Assembly: GCA_045598105.1 (NCBI GenBank)
Contig: JAZLLK010000037.1
Coordinates: 37,760 to 101,759, forward strand
From: UBA1205 sp045598105
GTDB taxonomy: Bacteria; Bacteroidota; Bacteroidia; Bacteroidales; WCHB1-69
Direction: 5' to 3'
Length of the DNA stretch: 64,000 bases
Shown: one piece after another, positions 33,793-44,009 of the stretch
How positions within the stretch are numbered: position 1 is the first letter of the stretch
Layout of the letters: each line of letters starts with the position of its first letter
Notes under the pieces: model-generated
Database searches by the model: none
What the model was told of the DNA's origin: nothing
What the model saw: the letters and a program-made list of their open reading frames with translations, nothing else
Translations under genes and position numbers: made by a program

Positions 33793-36702
33793 TTAGTATC
33801 CGAATATAGTTTCCAGTTTCAGTACTTTAACTTTACCTATTTTCTTCAAATATTTCATATCCATAGCTTTGGTATCACCTACTATCATATAAGTAGTGGG
33901 CTTACCGGTAATGTATGTTTGTTGGAAATTCTTAATATCGTTGAAAGTGAGGTTAGGCAGTGCGTTGAATTCAGCTTCTCTGGGGTCTTTGTTCAAGCCC
34001 ATACGTTTCAAATATAAGTATGTCCACACCTTGGAATCTTTGGTAATTCTTTCGGTACGTATAGCCTTAATAGCGGCTTCTTTGGCCAAATTGAAAGAGT
34101 TTTCATTTTCTGGCATATTGGCATATAATTCTTTAAAAGCGTCTATGGATTGGGCTATTTTGTCATTACCGCAACCTATGTATGACACATTGGTACTTAA
34201 ACGATCCAAACGGCCGGGTTGGCTATACCCTGCAGCTGCAGTATAAGCCAAAGCACGTGCTTCACGCAATTCCTGAAATACTATAGAATTCATGCTTCCG
34301 CCAAAATAATTGTTGTACAAGTCTATTACAGGTGACAATTCAGGATTGAATTTTTCACCAAACGATACGGCATACACCACCATTTGAGGTGCATCATAAT
34401 GAGCTATAAGCACTCTGTCTTTGGTTTGTACATCTTCATGTATAGCCAAAGGAGCGGGTACGTCTTTCAAATCTTTAGGATTGTGTATATTATCTATAGC
34501 TTCTATTACCTGTGAAGGAGTCATAGGACCATAGTATATAGCATAGTGTTTGTATTTTATCCATTCCTGTAATTTAGCTATCATTTGTTCGGGAGTAAGG
34601 GCTTTCAATTCTTTTTCGGACAATTGGAGAGCCAAACCCGGATTTTGAGGACCATATATACCATAATTTACCAGGCGTCCGGTAATGGAACCCTGATTAC
34701 TCTTGGCATTTTCTCTGCTTTTGAGTACGTCACTTATCATATTATCCCATGCTTCCTTGTTAGGTTTGGCATTATTGATAATATGTTCCAACAGACGCAT
34801 TACTTCAGTCATATTTTTGCTTAAACCGCTCAGTGTTACATAGCTGCGGTCGCCGCTGGCGCTCATACTGAAATTACAACCCAAACGATACAATTCTTCT
34901 TTTATTTGTTCCGGAGTGTAGCGGTCGGTACCCAAATATTCCAAATAGCCGGAAGCATAATTTAAATATTTGTCATTATAGGTGCCCATTTCAAATACAT
35001 AACTCAAGGTAAACAATTCATTGTCTTCGTTTTTGGTGTAATATACCTGTACGCCGTTTTGAGCAGGCAACATTTTTATATCATTTTGAATATCCAAATA
35101 TACAGGTTCTATATCTTTTACGGTACGTTTTTCTACCTCGGCAACAAATTCACTCTTATCATCACGATTTATTTTAATAGGAGTAGCTTTGGGTTTCTTT
35201 ACTTTGTCTATGTCGGAGGCTTTGCCTTTACGTTTGTACACTACTACGTAATTATCTTTGGTTAAATATTTTTTAGCAAAATCCATAATTTGCTGTTTGG
35301 TTATTTTAGCCAGCTCATCATATTGATTTACCTGGTCTTTCCATGGTATATCCAAGTAGAATGATTCTTCCATCATGTCTACACGGCCGGCATTGCTTTC
35401 TATGCTGTTCATTTCACGTTTACGCATTTCATTAATAGATGCTTCCAGCAACCAATCAGGGAAATCACCTTTAGCCAGTTTTTCTATTTGTTCCAGCAGT
35501 ATGTCCTTTACTTCTTCCAGGGTTTGACCGGCTTTAGGTGAACCATACATTTGTAAATAGGAGTAGTCGTGAAGCATGGCAGGGCTGCTGCCTGCATTAA
35601 GACAACGTTGTTTCTGGTTAATATTCAAATCCACCAGGCCTGCATAGCCATTAGTCAATATCATATCGGCCATAACCAACAAAGGTATTTCTTCACTGTT
35701 AGGATTACCAAAACGCCATGCTAAATATACGTATTCAGCGTCTTTACCTACCACTTCTTTTACTATAGGGCTGGTAATAGGAGCTTCGGGAGTGAATGTA
35801 AAAGCAGGTACTTCTTTGCTCTTTAACTGTCCCATATATTTATCTACTATTTGTATAGCTTCATCGGGATTAAAATCTCCGGCCATAATAATAGCCATAT
35901 TGTTAGGAACATAATATTTGTCAAAGAATGTTTTCACATTGGTAATGGAAGGATTTCTTAAGTCTTTTTGGGTACCTATGGTAGTTTGGGTACCATAAGG
36001 ATGGTGGGGGAATAAGGCTTCCATTAAAGCGGTACTGGCTCTACGACGGTCTTGGGTAAGTGTCATATTTTTTTCTTCGTATATAGTTTCCAATTCGGTA
36101 TGGAACAAACGTAATACCGGATATTGGAAACGGTCAGCCTGTATATAGAAGAAGTTATCTAATTGATTAGAAGGTATTTCTTCATAATAATTGGTGAAAT
36201 CAATCCATGTGGCGGCATTGGTACCGGTAGAACCTATGGCAGACATCAGCTTGTCATATTCATTAGGAATAGCATATTGAGCGGCCAATTGTGATACGCT
36301 GTCTATTTGCTTATATATAGCTTTTCGTTCAGCTGTATTGGCTTCATCTATTTTACGGTACTGCTCAAACAACCTTTCTATTTCATTCAACAAAGGTTCT
36401 TCTTTAGCATAATCTTTAGTACCAAAATGTTGTGTTCCTTTGAACATAAGATGCTCAAAATAGTGGGCCAAACCCGTGGTTTCGGCAGGGTCGTTCTTAC
36501 TACCGGCTTTGGTAGCAATGGTAATTTTAATAGTCGGTTGATCTTTATACACCGACATGTACACTTTCAAACCGTTGTCTAATGTGTATATACGAGCCTT
36601 AATAGGGTCGTTAGGAACGGTTTCATACTTGTACTGCTTTTGCGCAGTTACGCTTCCCAGCATAAATGCCAGCATGAGCGCACTTAAAAATAACTTTTTC
36701 AT
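33793..36702 (-). CDS. Periplasmic M16-family zinc metalloprotease
   Basis: A 969-residue insulinase-family peptidase with a signal peptide (residues 1-20, ending SVTA-QKQ). The inverted zinc motif HXXEH is H80-Y-F-E-H84, with the distal Glu in LETIYEEKNMTL. Four M16-type domains are arranged as an active N-terminal pair and an inactive C-terminal pair (the second half lacks HXXEH but has the M16 R/Y-type LREARALAYTAAAGYSQPG). Similar periplasmic proteases degrade small peptides in Bacteroidota. It appears monocistronic with its own terminator. Confidence 0.93.
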   Translation of the reverse strand: MKKLFLSALMLAFMLGSVTAQKQYKYETVPNDPIKARIYTLDNGLKVYMSVYKDQPTIKITIATKAGSKNDPAETTGLAHYFEHLMFKGTQHFGTKDYAKEEPLLNEIERLFEQYRKIDEANTAERKAIYKQIDSVSQLAAQYAIPNEYDKLMSAIGSTGTNAATWIDFTNYYEEIPSNQLDNFFYIQADRFQYPVLRLFHTELETIYEEKNMTLTQDRRRASTALMEALFPHHPYGTQTTIGTQKDLRNPSITNVKTFFDKYYVPNNMAIIMAGDFNPDEAIQIVDKYMGQLKSKEVPAFTFTPEAPITSPIVKEVVGKDAEYVYLAWRFGNPNSEEIPLLVMADMILTNGYAGLVDLNINQKQRCLNAGSSPAMLHDYSYLQMYGSPKAGQTLEEVKDILLEQIEKLAKGDFPDWLLEASINEMRKREMNSIESNAGRVDMMEESFYLDIPWKDQVNQYDELAKITKQQIMDFAKKYLTKDNYVVVYKRKGKASDIDKVKKPKATPIKINRDDKSEFVAEVEKRTVKDIEPVYLDIQNDIKMLPAQNGVQVYYTKNEDNELFTLSYVFEMGTYNDKYLNYASGYLEYLGTDRYTPEQIKEELYRLGCNFSMSASGDRSYVTLSGLSKNMTEVMRLLEHIINNAKPNKEAWDNMISDVLKSRENAKSNQGSITGRLVNYGIYGPQNPGLALQLSEKELKALTPEQMIAKLQEWIKYKHYAIYYGPMTPSQVIEAIDNIHNPKDLKDVPAPLAIHEDVQTKDRVLIAHYDAPQMVVYAVSFGEKFNPELSPVIDLYNNYFGGSMNSIVFQELREARALAYTAAAGYSQPGRLDRLSTNVSYIGCGNDKIAQSIDAFKELYANMPENENSFNLAKEAAIKAIRTERITKDSKVWTYLYLKRMGLNKDPREAEFNALPNLTFNDIKNFQQTYITGKPTTYMIVGDTKAMDMKYLKKIGKVKVLKLETIFGY

Positions 36703-36791
36703 ATTGAGAAATTTTTGTTAATATTTATTTTTTCTACTACAATATCGGTATTGCTTACAGCAATAAAAAATTAACGAAATGCTATATGGTT

Positions 36792-37574
36792 TTAGTATTC
36801 TATATTCAAATTTAACATTATTTTAAAGTCATTAATTTTATGGTTTTTCTCTACCATATATTTGTATATTTCATCAGGATTACTCCTGTCTATCATTTGT
36901 TGAGGTCCATCAACATGCTGAACGGGTATGTTTAATACAAACTCCTGTTCATAGCATTTTTCCATACGTTCCAGCACTGTATCCATTATAAGTTTAACTT
37001 CATTTTGCAGGTAAACGCTGTTTACCGATATGGTAATGTGTTTTCCGTTTATGCTCATGTCGGCCTCATTCTTCAGGTAACACCATGTAAGATAACTTTT
37101 TTCTTTCATGTCATCTATATAGCGATTCATTTGTATAAGCATGTCGTCATCATTGCCGGTGTGTTCCTCTTCCTCGTTGCTCATGCGGTCTGGAATTACA
37201 TCAGGATCCATTATCTCCACATCGGCTTCGGTAACAGGTTCCTGAGGTATGGCTAAGGTAGCTTGTACACTATTATCTTTAGGAACTTCGGCTTCCTGCT
37301 CGTCCTCATTGTCATTGTTACCGACAGCCGCCAATATAGGTGTAGCAGCGGTAGCTGCACCGTTATCTAACTGAGCTGCAGCTGCTTTAGCAGGCATCAC
37401 ATCGGCTACTTGCGTATTTACCACATCTTTGGTTACAGTGGGGGTAATAGATACAGTAGGCCGCTTAAAAACGCGACTTACAGGAGTAGGGCAGTTGTTT
37501 TCTACTCCTAATGCTTCTTCTTTTCCCTCCTTACTGCCGTTAATAAGTACGTCCTCACGCTTGCCTGACCTTGT
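36792..37574 (-). CDS. dnaX: dnaX second frame: tau-specific C-terminal segment
   Basis: This frame is open from 37574 down to 36792, is shifted by +1 (or -2) from the upstream dnaX frame, and has no good start codon before a GTG at 37424. Its N-terminal part is an acidic and Ala/Pro/Thr-rich linker, and its C-terminal ~110 residues (WCYLKNEADMSINGKHI..., ending NDFKIMLNLNIEY) resemble the C-terminal domain of Bacteroidota DNA polymerase III tau. The two frames overlap only over bases 37557-37574. Either a programmed frameshift joins them, the assembly contains an indel, or the gene is broken. In E. coli, tau's C-terminus contacts the polymerase core and helicase. Confidence 0.75.
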   Translation of the reverse strand, partial: TRSGKREDVLINGSKEGKEEALGVENNCPTPVSRVFKRPTVSITPTVTKDVVNTQVADVMPAKAAAAQLDNGAATAATPILAAVGNNDNEDEQEAEVPKDNSVQATLAIPQEPVTEADVEIMDPDVIPDRMSNEEEEHTGNDDDMLIQMNRYIDDMKEKSYLTWCYLKNEADMSINGKHITISVNSVYLQNEVKLIMDTVLERMEKCYEQEFVLNIPVQHVDGPQQMIDRSNPDEIYKYMVEKNHKINDFKIMLNLNIEY

Positions 37575-38661
37575 TTACGTTGCATGCACGCATCAGCGCT
37601 ATTTCCACATGCAAACGTTTATTATTGACATTGGCATATTTAGCCTCACAATCTGAAAATAAGGTAAGCAGGTTAATCAATTGGGTAAGGTTCAACTTTT
37701 GAGCTTGAGTTTCATATTGTCGTTTTACATCTTCGGTAACAAAAAGCAGGGGTAGGGTAGTTACATTTTTACACACACTTAGGTTACGTATGTGTTCACT
37801 TAAGCCGTCAAGAAAATGTTTTCCTTCAAATCCTTTTTCCATTATGCTGTTATACAGCAGCATAGCATTAGCTACATCACCATCTGCAAAATAATCAATC
37901 ATGTGAAAAAAGCTATCGGCATCCAGTATATTCAGGTTATCTATTACACTTTCATAAGTGAGGTGCGCATTGGTAAAACTCACCATTTGGTCATACATTG
38001 ACAGGGCATCTCTTAAACCGCCATCGGCCTTTTGTGCTATTACCTGCAAGGCTTTCTTTTCATATTCTACCTGCTCTTTTTCAGATATACGCACCAAATG
38101 ATTCACCATATCATCTATACCTATACGCTTAAAATCAAATACCTGACAACGTGATAATATGGTAGGCATTATTTTATGTTTTTCTGTGGTAGCCATAATG
38201 AATTTAGCGTATGCGGGAGGCTCTTCCAATGTTTTCAAAAAAGCATTAAAAGCTGCATCGGTCAGCATGTGCACCTCATCTATAATGTACACTTTATACT
38301 GAGCTCCGGTAGGGGGAATACGTACCTGTTCTACCAGCTCACGCATTTTGTCCACACCGTTATTGGAAGCGGCATCCAACTCAAATATATTGAACGATGC
38401 CGAGGCACCAAACGACTTACACGATTCACATTCCCCACAGGCTTCACCCTCTGGGGTACGATGTGTACAATTGATAGTTTTGGCAAATATACGGGCACAA
38501 GTGGTTTTACCTACACCTCGCGGTCCGCAAAATAGAAATGCCTGACCTATTTGCTGCTTGAGAATAGAATTCTTCAAAGTGGTGGTAATAGCTTCCTGAC
38601 CTACCACCGAATCAAATGTATGTGGACGATACTTTCGTGCCGAAACTACAAAATTGTCCAT
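37555..38661 (-). CDS. dnaX: DNA polymerase III gamma/tau subunit, clamp-loader part
   Basis: A 368-residue ORF holding domains I-III of DnaX: Walker A CGPRGVGKTTCARI, the zinc module CTHRTPEGEACGECESCKSF (shown here as CX-C-ECESC), the Walker B-like VYIIDEVHML, and sensor 1 ATTEKHKIMPTILSRCQ with SRC arginine finger. The ORF ends at a TGA right after domain III (RACNVNKVRQA), which is where a gamma-like short product would end. The tau tail continues in another frame. It is last in a yitT-purE-dnaX run with gaps of 16-17 bases. Confidence 0.93.
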   Translation of the reverse strand: MDNFVVSARKYRPHTFDSVVGQEAITTTLKNSILKQQIGQAFLFCGPRGVGKTTCARIFAKTINCTHRTPEGEACGECESCKSFGASASFNIFELDAASNNGVDKMRELVEQVRIPPTGAQYKVYIIDEVHMLTDAAFNAFLKTLEEPPAYAKFIMATTEKHKIMPTILSRCQVFDFKRIGIDDMVNHLVRISEKEQVEYEKKALQVIAQKADGGLRDALSMYDQMVSFTNAHLTYESVIDNLNILDADSFFHMIDYFADGDVANAMLLYNSIMEKGFEGKHFLDGLSEHIRNLSVCKNVTTLPLLFVTEDVKRQYETQAQKLNLTQLINLLTLFSDCEAKYANVNNKRLHVEIALMRACNVNKVRQA

Positions 38662-38678
38662 AATATTATGTTATTTAG

Positions 38679-39167
38679 TTATTTTGATTGTAGTTTATTA
38701 TTGGCATCTATCACCTTCTTCTTCAGTGATTCTTTAAAATCCAGCAATTTGGCATATAGCTGCTCATCACCGGTGGCTATCATTTGGACCGCCAATATAG
38801 CCGCATTGCGGGCATTATTGAGGGCCACGGTAGCTACAGGTATGCCTGAAGGCATTTGTAATATGGATAATACGGAATCCCATCCGTCCATGGAATTAGA
38901 TGATTTAATAGGAACACCTATTACCGGTATAGCCGTATATGCTGCTACCACACCGGGAAGATGTGCGGCTCCACCGGCACCGGCTATTATTACCTTAGTA
39001 CCTTTGGCTTTGGCATTTTTGGCAAATTCCATTACCAATTCAGGCGTACGATGTGCCGACAATGCATAATAGTCACAATCTATACCCATTTCACTCAAAA
39101 ACTTAACTGCATCTTCCATAATCGGAAAATCGGAAGTGCTGCCCATAATAATACTTACTGTTGCCAT
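38679..39167 (-). CDS. purE: N5-carboxyaminoimidazole ribonucleotide mutase
   Basis: Purine biosynthesis: converts N5-CAIR to CAIR. The GSTSDFPIM motif at the N-terminus, YALSAHRTPELV, IAGAGGAAHLPGVVAAYT and GVPIKSSNSMDGWDSVLSIL are the standard class I PurE signature; 162 aa is normal. PurK is not in the window. It is encoded between yitT and dnaX with short gaps, so it is probably in one operon with them; purB lies separately at 42393. Confidence 0.96.
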   Translation of the reverse strand: MATVSIIMGSTSDFPIMEDAVKFLSEMGIDCDYYALSAHRTPELVMEFAKNAKAKGTKVIIAGAGGAAHLPGVVAAYTAIPVIGVPIKSSNSMDGWDSVLSILQMPSGIPVATVALNNARNAAILAVQMIATGDEQLYAKLLDFKESLKKKVIDANNKLQSK

Positions 39168-39183
39168 ATATATATATTTTATG

Positions 39184-40104
39184 TTATTCTTTTGGTAAAG
39201 ATTTGAATCCCAAACCCATAATTTCAGAACTTTCTATTATATTTATAAATGCATTTTCATCCAAATGCCTTAAATCTGATTTTAACTTCACCAACTCGGA
39301 ACGATTAAGGGTAACATATATTATTTTTCTTTCTGCTCCCTGATATAAGCCGTTACCTGTAAGACAGGTGCCGCCACGCTGCAAATTATTAATAATATAA
39401 TCACGAACATCTTCCACCTTATCGGTAATAATAAGCGCTGTTTTATATGATTTAACACCATCTACTATCATATCTATTACCTTGCTTTCTATGAATATAA
39501 GCAGTATGGAGTATATGGGCAAACGCAACTGCTTAAATGCTATTAATGAGGTAAGGGTAATACAGCTGTCTACTATCATTACCAATGTACCTAACGACAC
39601 CTTGGTGTATTTATGCAATATCATGGATATAATGTCACTGCCGCCACTGGTAGCCCCCGATTTAAATACCATACCTATGGCTACACCATATATAAGACCG
39701 GCTACCAATGTGTTAAGAAAATAATCAGGTACAAAACTCAAATTCTTTACCGGCTCGGTAAGCAATCCGTCATGTATTACAGGCTCATATCCCCAAAATG
39801 TTTCCAATACCCATGTAAATGTAAATATTAAAATGGTGGAAAGCACGGTTTTAAATCCGAACTTGGGCCCCAATATCCAGGTACCTATAAGCAATAGAGG
39901 AATATCCATGCATATGGCATAATAACTTATTTTCCAAGGCCACACGGTATTCAGCACGTTCGATAAACCGTATGTTCCCCCGGGTGCCAGTAAATAGGGA
40001 TTTACAAACATCACATCGCCTACGGCAAATAAAAAACTGCCCAATACCAAATACATATAAGCTATCACAACTTCTTTGGTAAATTTTCCTTTATTTTCTA
40101 ACAT
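39184..40104 (-). CDS. YitT family membrane protein (DUF161/DUF2179)
   Basis: A 306-residue protein with five or six membrane helices in the first two thirds (first at about 10-30, then GATSGGSDIISMILHKYT near 150) and a cytosolic C-terminal DUF2179 domain (KTALIITDKVEDVRDYIINN..., ...NRSELVKLKSDLRHLDENAF). The GGSDI motif is typical of YitT proteins. No transport substrate is established for the family. It leads the yitT-purE-dnaX transcript. Confidence 0.9.
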   Translation of the reverse strand: MLENKGKFTKEVVIAYMYLVLGSFLFAVGDVMFVNPYLLAPGGTYGLSNVLNTVWPWKISYYAICMDIPLLLIGTWILGPKFGFKTVLSTILIFTFTWVLETFWGYEPVIHDGLLTEPVKNLSFVPDYFLNTLVAGLIYGVAIGMVFKSGATSGGSDIISMILHKYTKVSLGTLVMIVDSCITLTSLIAFKQLRLPIYSILLIFIESKVIDMIVDGVKSYKTALIITDKVEDVRDYIINNLQRGGTCLTGNGLYQGAERKIIYVTLNRSELVKLKSDLRHLDENAFINIIESSEIMGLGFKSLPKE

Positions 40105-40182
40105 ATAAACCGACTAAAATTTGTGTTATTTAACTATTATTCTTATTATTATAATAACTTACATCCATCATGCATAAGAATG

Positions 40183-40190
40183 CAAAGATA
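40183..40190 (-). promoter_or_regulatory. -7 box (TATCTTTG) for yitT-purE-dnaX
   Basis: TAnnTTTG match on the minus strand, 78 bases upstream of the yitT start. Confidence 0.6.
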
Positions 40191-40332
40191 ATAATTTTTC
40201 CCATACCAAAGCCCGCTTTTGCCCATAAAAAGTAGGGGAGCGCGTCCACATAACACTGCCCCAATACGTTTTTGACATATAAATAAAAAAAATAGCTGCA
40301 GCGTCCCATGTTTTCCACATACTACAACTATA

Positions 40333-40440
40333 ATTGCGTATTTATAAATATCTGTATTTTAATATATTGTAAATAAATTTTGACAAATAGTGTCAATTTT
40401 TTAATATTATAAAAATGAATTATTTTTCATGTTTATTTTA
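40333..40440 (+). repeat. AT-rich interspersed element, copy D4
   Basis: The most regular core: TTGACA-AATAG-TGTCAA at 40380-40396. Left flank TATTTATAAATATCTGTATT and TTAATATATTGTAAATAAAT; right flank TTAATATTATAAAAATGAAT. It lies in the ~490-bp gap between lepA and yitT; the rest of that gap shows only an AT-rich palindrome near 40550 and nothing coding. Confidence 0.75.
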
Positions 40441-40595
40441 CTAATACACTCATAGACACTATTTTACATTTTTACCTATTTGACAGGTAATCATATACTC
40501 TATAGAAACAAATGCTCCTATACCCTTAATGCATAACTCAACCCTACTATATTATTACATAATAATAATCAGCTTGTTGCATATCAACTATGGCG

Positions 40596-42389
40596 TTAAT
40601 CTATTTTGAGTACGGCTAAAAATGCCGACTGCGGAACCTCTACATTACCTATTTGACGCATACGTTTTTTACCGCGTTTCTGCTTTTCCAGCAGCTTACG
40701 TTTACGGGTAATATCACCACCGTAACATTTGGCTGTAACATCCTTACGGACAGCCTTAATGGTTTCCCTGGCTATTATTTTTCCGCCTATGGCGGCTTGT
40801 ATGGCTATGTCAAACTGATGACGGGGTATAAGTTCCTTCAGCTTTTCACACATACGACGACCAAATTCATACGCATGGTCCACATGTATAAGCGTAGATA
40901 AGGCATCTACCGACTCCCCGTTGAGCAATATGTCTAATTTGGCCAGCTTGGCTTCCCTATATCCGTTTACAAAATAGTCAAATGAAGCATAGCCCTTAGA
41001 ACAACTCTTCAACTTATCATAAAAGTCAAATACTATTTCCCCTAAAGGTAAATCAAAGGTGAGCTCGGTACGATTGGTGGTAAGATATACCTGCGATTTA
41101 AGCGTTCCACGCTTATCCAGACACAATTTCATTATAGGCCCTATAAATTCCGACTTGGTAATAATTTGAGCCGATATAAAAGGTTCTTCTATATGATCTA
41201 TATTGTTTACCGGCGGCATACCCGACGGATTGTGCACATCCATGGTTTCATGCTTGGTGGTAATTACCTTATACGACACATTGGGAACCGTGGTAATAAC
41301 ATCCATATCAAATTCCCTGTCAAGCCTTTCCTGTATTATTTCCATGTGCAGCAAACCCAAGAATCCGCATCGGAACCCAAACCCCAACGCAGCCGAAGAC
41401 TCCGGATCAAAAGTAAGAGAGGCATCATTGAGCTGCAATTTTTCAAGCGATGCCCTCAATTCCTCATAATCATCTGCCTCTACAGGATATATACCTGCAA
41501 AAAGCATGGGCTTTACTTCGGAAAATCCCGATATGGCCTCTTCACACGGCCTGTCCACATGGGTAATAGTATCACCCACACTTACCTCCTTGGCATTCTT
41601 TATGCCGGATATAATATAACCCACATCACCGGCTTTGAGCACTTTTCGCGGCTGCGGCGTAAGCCCCAGCACTCCTATTTCATCAGCATGATACTCCTTG
41701 CCACTGGCTACAAATTTTACAAAATCATTGGTGTGTAATTCACCATTAAGTATGCGAAAATATGCATATATACCTCTAAAAGAGTTGAATACAGAGTCAA
41801 ATATAAGTGCCTGCAGTGGAGCAGTGCTGTCACCTTCAGGGCAGTGTATACGCTCCACTATAGCCTCCAATACCTTATCCACACCTTCACCTGTTTTGGC
41901 ACTTACGGCCAAAATTTCATCATGGTCACAGCCTAAAAGATCTACTATTTGGTCTTTTACCTCCTCGGGCATGGCACTGGGCATGTCCATTTTATTCAGT
42001 ATGGGAATAATATCCAAATTATGATCTATAGCCTGGTAAAGATTTGATATGGTTTGCGCCTGTATACCCTGCGTAGCATCTACAACCAGCAAAGCCCCTT
42101 CACAGGCAGCTATGGAACGACTTACCTCATACGAAAAATCTACGTGCCCCGGAGTGTCTATTAAATTAAGTATGTATTCTTCACCCTTGTAATGATAAGT
42201 CATTTCTATGGCATGACTCTTAATGGTAATGCCTTTTTCACGCTCCAAATCCATGTCATCCAGCAGCTGATTTTGAAAATCACGCTCATTTACCGCACCC
42301 GTATATTGCAATAAACGATCTGCCAAGGTACTTTTACCATGGTCTATATGAGCTATAATGCAAAAATTTCTTATATTCTTCATGTGCAC
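40596..42389 (-). CDS. lepA: Elongation factor 4
   Basis: Ribosomal back-translocating GTPase. G1 is AHIDHGKSTLADRLLQYTG, G2/G3 region ERGITIKSHAIEM (as EKGITIKS) and DTPGHVDFSYEVSR, G4 NKMD. The LepA-specific C-terminal domain holds CYGGDITRKRKLLEKQKRGK, split here as CYGGDITRKR and KLLEKQKRGKKRM, followed by VEVPQSAFLAVL. Length 597 aa is standard. It starts 3 bases after purB ends; the two form an operon. Confidence 0.97.
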   Translation of the reverse strand: MHMKNIRNFCIIAHIDHGKSTLADRLLQYTGAVNERDFQNQLLDDMDLEREKGITIKSHAIEMTYHYKGEEYILNLIDTPGHVDFSYEVSRSIAACEGALLVVDATQGIQAQTISNLYQAIDHNLDIIPILNKMDMPSAMPEEVKDQIVDLLGCDHDEILAVSAKTGEGVDKVLEAIVERIHCPEGDSTAPLQALIFDSVFNSFRGIYAYFRILNGELHTNDFVKFVASGKEYHADEIGVLGLTPQPRKVLKAGDVGYIISGIKNAKEVSVGDTITHVDRPCEEAISGFSEVKPMLFAGIYPVEADDYEELRASLEKLQLNDASLTFDPESSAALGFGFRCGFLGLLHMEIIQERLDREFDMDVITTVPNVSYKVITTKHETMDVHNPSGMPPVNNIDHIEEPFISAQIITKSEFIGPIMKLCLDKRGTLKSQVYLTTNRTELTFDLPLGEIVFDFYDKLKSCSKGYASFDYFVNGYREAKLAKLDILLNGESVDALSTLIHVDHAYEFGRRMCEKLKELIPRHQFDIAIQAAIGGKIIARETIKAVRKDVTAKCYGGDITRKRKLLEKQKRGKKRMRQIGNVEVPQSAFLAVLKID

Positions 42390-42392
42390 CTT

Positions 42393-43748
42393 TTATAATT
42401 CGGGATGTATGCCGGTATAGTTATGCGGAGTAATGGCCTTCAATTCTTTCTTTACAGCTTTGCTCACATTAAGTGTATCTATAAATTCATGTATTGCCTC
42501 TTTGGTAATATGTGCTTTACCTCTGGTTAAATTCTTTAAAGCTTCATATGGCTGAGGATACTGCTCCCTGCGTAATATGGTTTGTATAGCTTCAGCCACT
42601 ACAGCCCAATTCCTTTCCAAATCATTGTATATTGCCGTCTCATTAAGTAACAACTTATTCATACCACGTATCAAACTGTTAATGGCTATAATAGAATGTG
42701 CCATGGGTACCCCTATATTACGGGTTACCGTGCTGTCAGTTAAATCCCTTTGCATACGTGACACCGGCAACTTGGCCGATAACCCCTGAAATAACGCATT
42801 GGCTATGCATATATTTCCCTCCGAATTTTCAAAATCAATAGGATTTACCTTATGAGGCATAGCCGATGAACCAACCTCTCCCACCTTTACCTGCTGACGA
42901 AAATATTCCATAGATATATATGTCCACATATCACGGTCTAAATCCAATAATATGGTGTTAATACGCTTAATACCATCAAAGTAAGCAGCCATATTGTCAT
43001 AATGTTCTATTTGGGTAGTAGTGTGCAATCGCTTTAGCTTTAGACTGTTTTTAAGGAATTTATCACCAAATTTTACCCAATCTATAGCAGGATACGCCAC
43101 ATGATGAGCATTAAAATTACCCGTGGCTCCGCCAAACTTACCGCAAAAAGGAATATCTTTCAGCAATGCCCACTGACTTTCAATACGTTCCACATACACA
43201 TATAACTCCTTACCCAAATTAGTGGGCGATGCAGGCTGCCCATGCGTGTGCGCCAGCATAGATATGTGCTGCCATTCTTTTACCTTAGCCTTTAATAAAT
43301 CCAATAACCTGCTATACATGGGTGTATACACCTCCTCATGACAAGCCTTGAGCAAATAGGGCAGGGCAGTATTGTTAATATCCTGTGAAGTAAGACCAAA
43401 ATGTATGAATTCCTTATACTCCGACATACCCATAGCATCAAACCGCTCCTTCAAAAAATATTCTACGGCCTTTACATCATGATTAGTCGTTTTTTCTATT
43501 TCCTTAATGCGTAACGCATCCTTTTCGGAAAACTCAACTACTATGTTTCTTAAACGGGAATAATAGGCTTTATCCACTTTTTCCAACTGAGGTAAAGGTA
43601 ACTTACACAAGGAAATAAAGTACTCAACTTCAACCTTTACTCTGGCTTTAATAAGAGCATACTCCGAAAAATATTCGGTGAGAGATTCTACCGTTTTAAA
43701 ATAACGCCCGTCTAATGGTGATATGGCTGTCAATGTGTTCAATTGCAT
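42393..43748 (-). CDS. purB: Adenylosuccinate lyase
   Basis: Catalyses two fumarate-releasing steps of purine synthesis (SAICAR to AICAR and adenylosuccinate to AMP). Family signature GSSAMPHKVNPIDFENSEGN holds the catalytic Ser loop, with SPLDGRY at the N-terminus and HTHGQPASPTNLGKE in the middle. The 451-residue length matches the E. coli-like type. Upstream -7 box at 43778-43785 and downstream lepA define a two-gene operon. Confidence 0.97.
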   Translation of the reverse strand: MQLNTLTAISPLDGRYFKTVESLTEYFSEYALIKARVKVEVEYFISLCKLPLPQLEKVDKAYYSRLRNIVVEFSEKDALRIKEIEKTTNHDVKAVEYFLKERFDAMGMSEYKEFIHFGLTSQDINNTALPYLLKACHEEVYTPMYSRLLDLLKAKVKEWQHISMLAHTHGQPASPTNLGKELYVYVERIESQWALLKDIPFCGKFGGATGNFNAHHVAYPAIDWVKFGDKFLKNSLKLKRLHTTTQIEHYDNMAAYFDGIKRINTILLDLDRDMWTYISMEYFRQQVKVGEVGSSAMPHKVNPIDFENSEGNICIANALFQGLSAKLPVSRMQRDLTDSTVTRNIGVPMAHSIIAINSLIRGMNKLLLNETAIYNDLERNWAVVAEAIQTILRREQYPQPYEALKNLTRGKAHITKEAIHEFIDTLNVSKAVKKELKAITPHNYTGIHPEL

Positions 43749-43777
43749 ATACTGAATATTTTTTTATTATAAACATG

Positions 43778-43785
43778 CAAAGGTA
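43778..43785 (-). promoter_or_regulatory. -7 box (TACCTTTG) for purB-lepA
   Basis: Exact TAnnTTTG on the minus strand, 29 bases upstream of the purB ATG. Confidence 0.7.
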
Positions 43786-44009
43786 ACATTTTTTTTGGGA
43801 TATTTCCATGTTTTAAGGTGCTGTATACATATTTTTTTTCACCGCCTGCAGCCCGGAACATCGGTTTTTTTCGCTTACGCAAAAAAAAACTGACATATTA
43901 TATTTTTTATACACACAAAAAATAATTATACGCCTTATTACCAATAAAACACACCACTTTTTAAAAATCTTAGTTTACATAATATAAATTATGTAACAAA
44001 GTGGAAATA

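Noticed and set aside
38203..38222. AGCGTATGCGGG-like motif inside dnaX
   Set aside because: It encodes conserved DnaX residues (PPAYAKF) and has no repeat framework around it, so it is a coincidence.
40130..40318. Minus-strand 62-codon ORF upstream of yitT
   Set aside because: It overlaps the yitT promoter and has no motif; probably chance.
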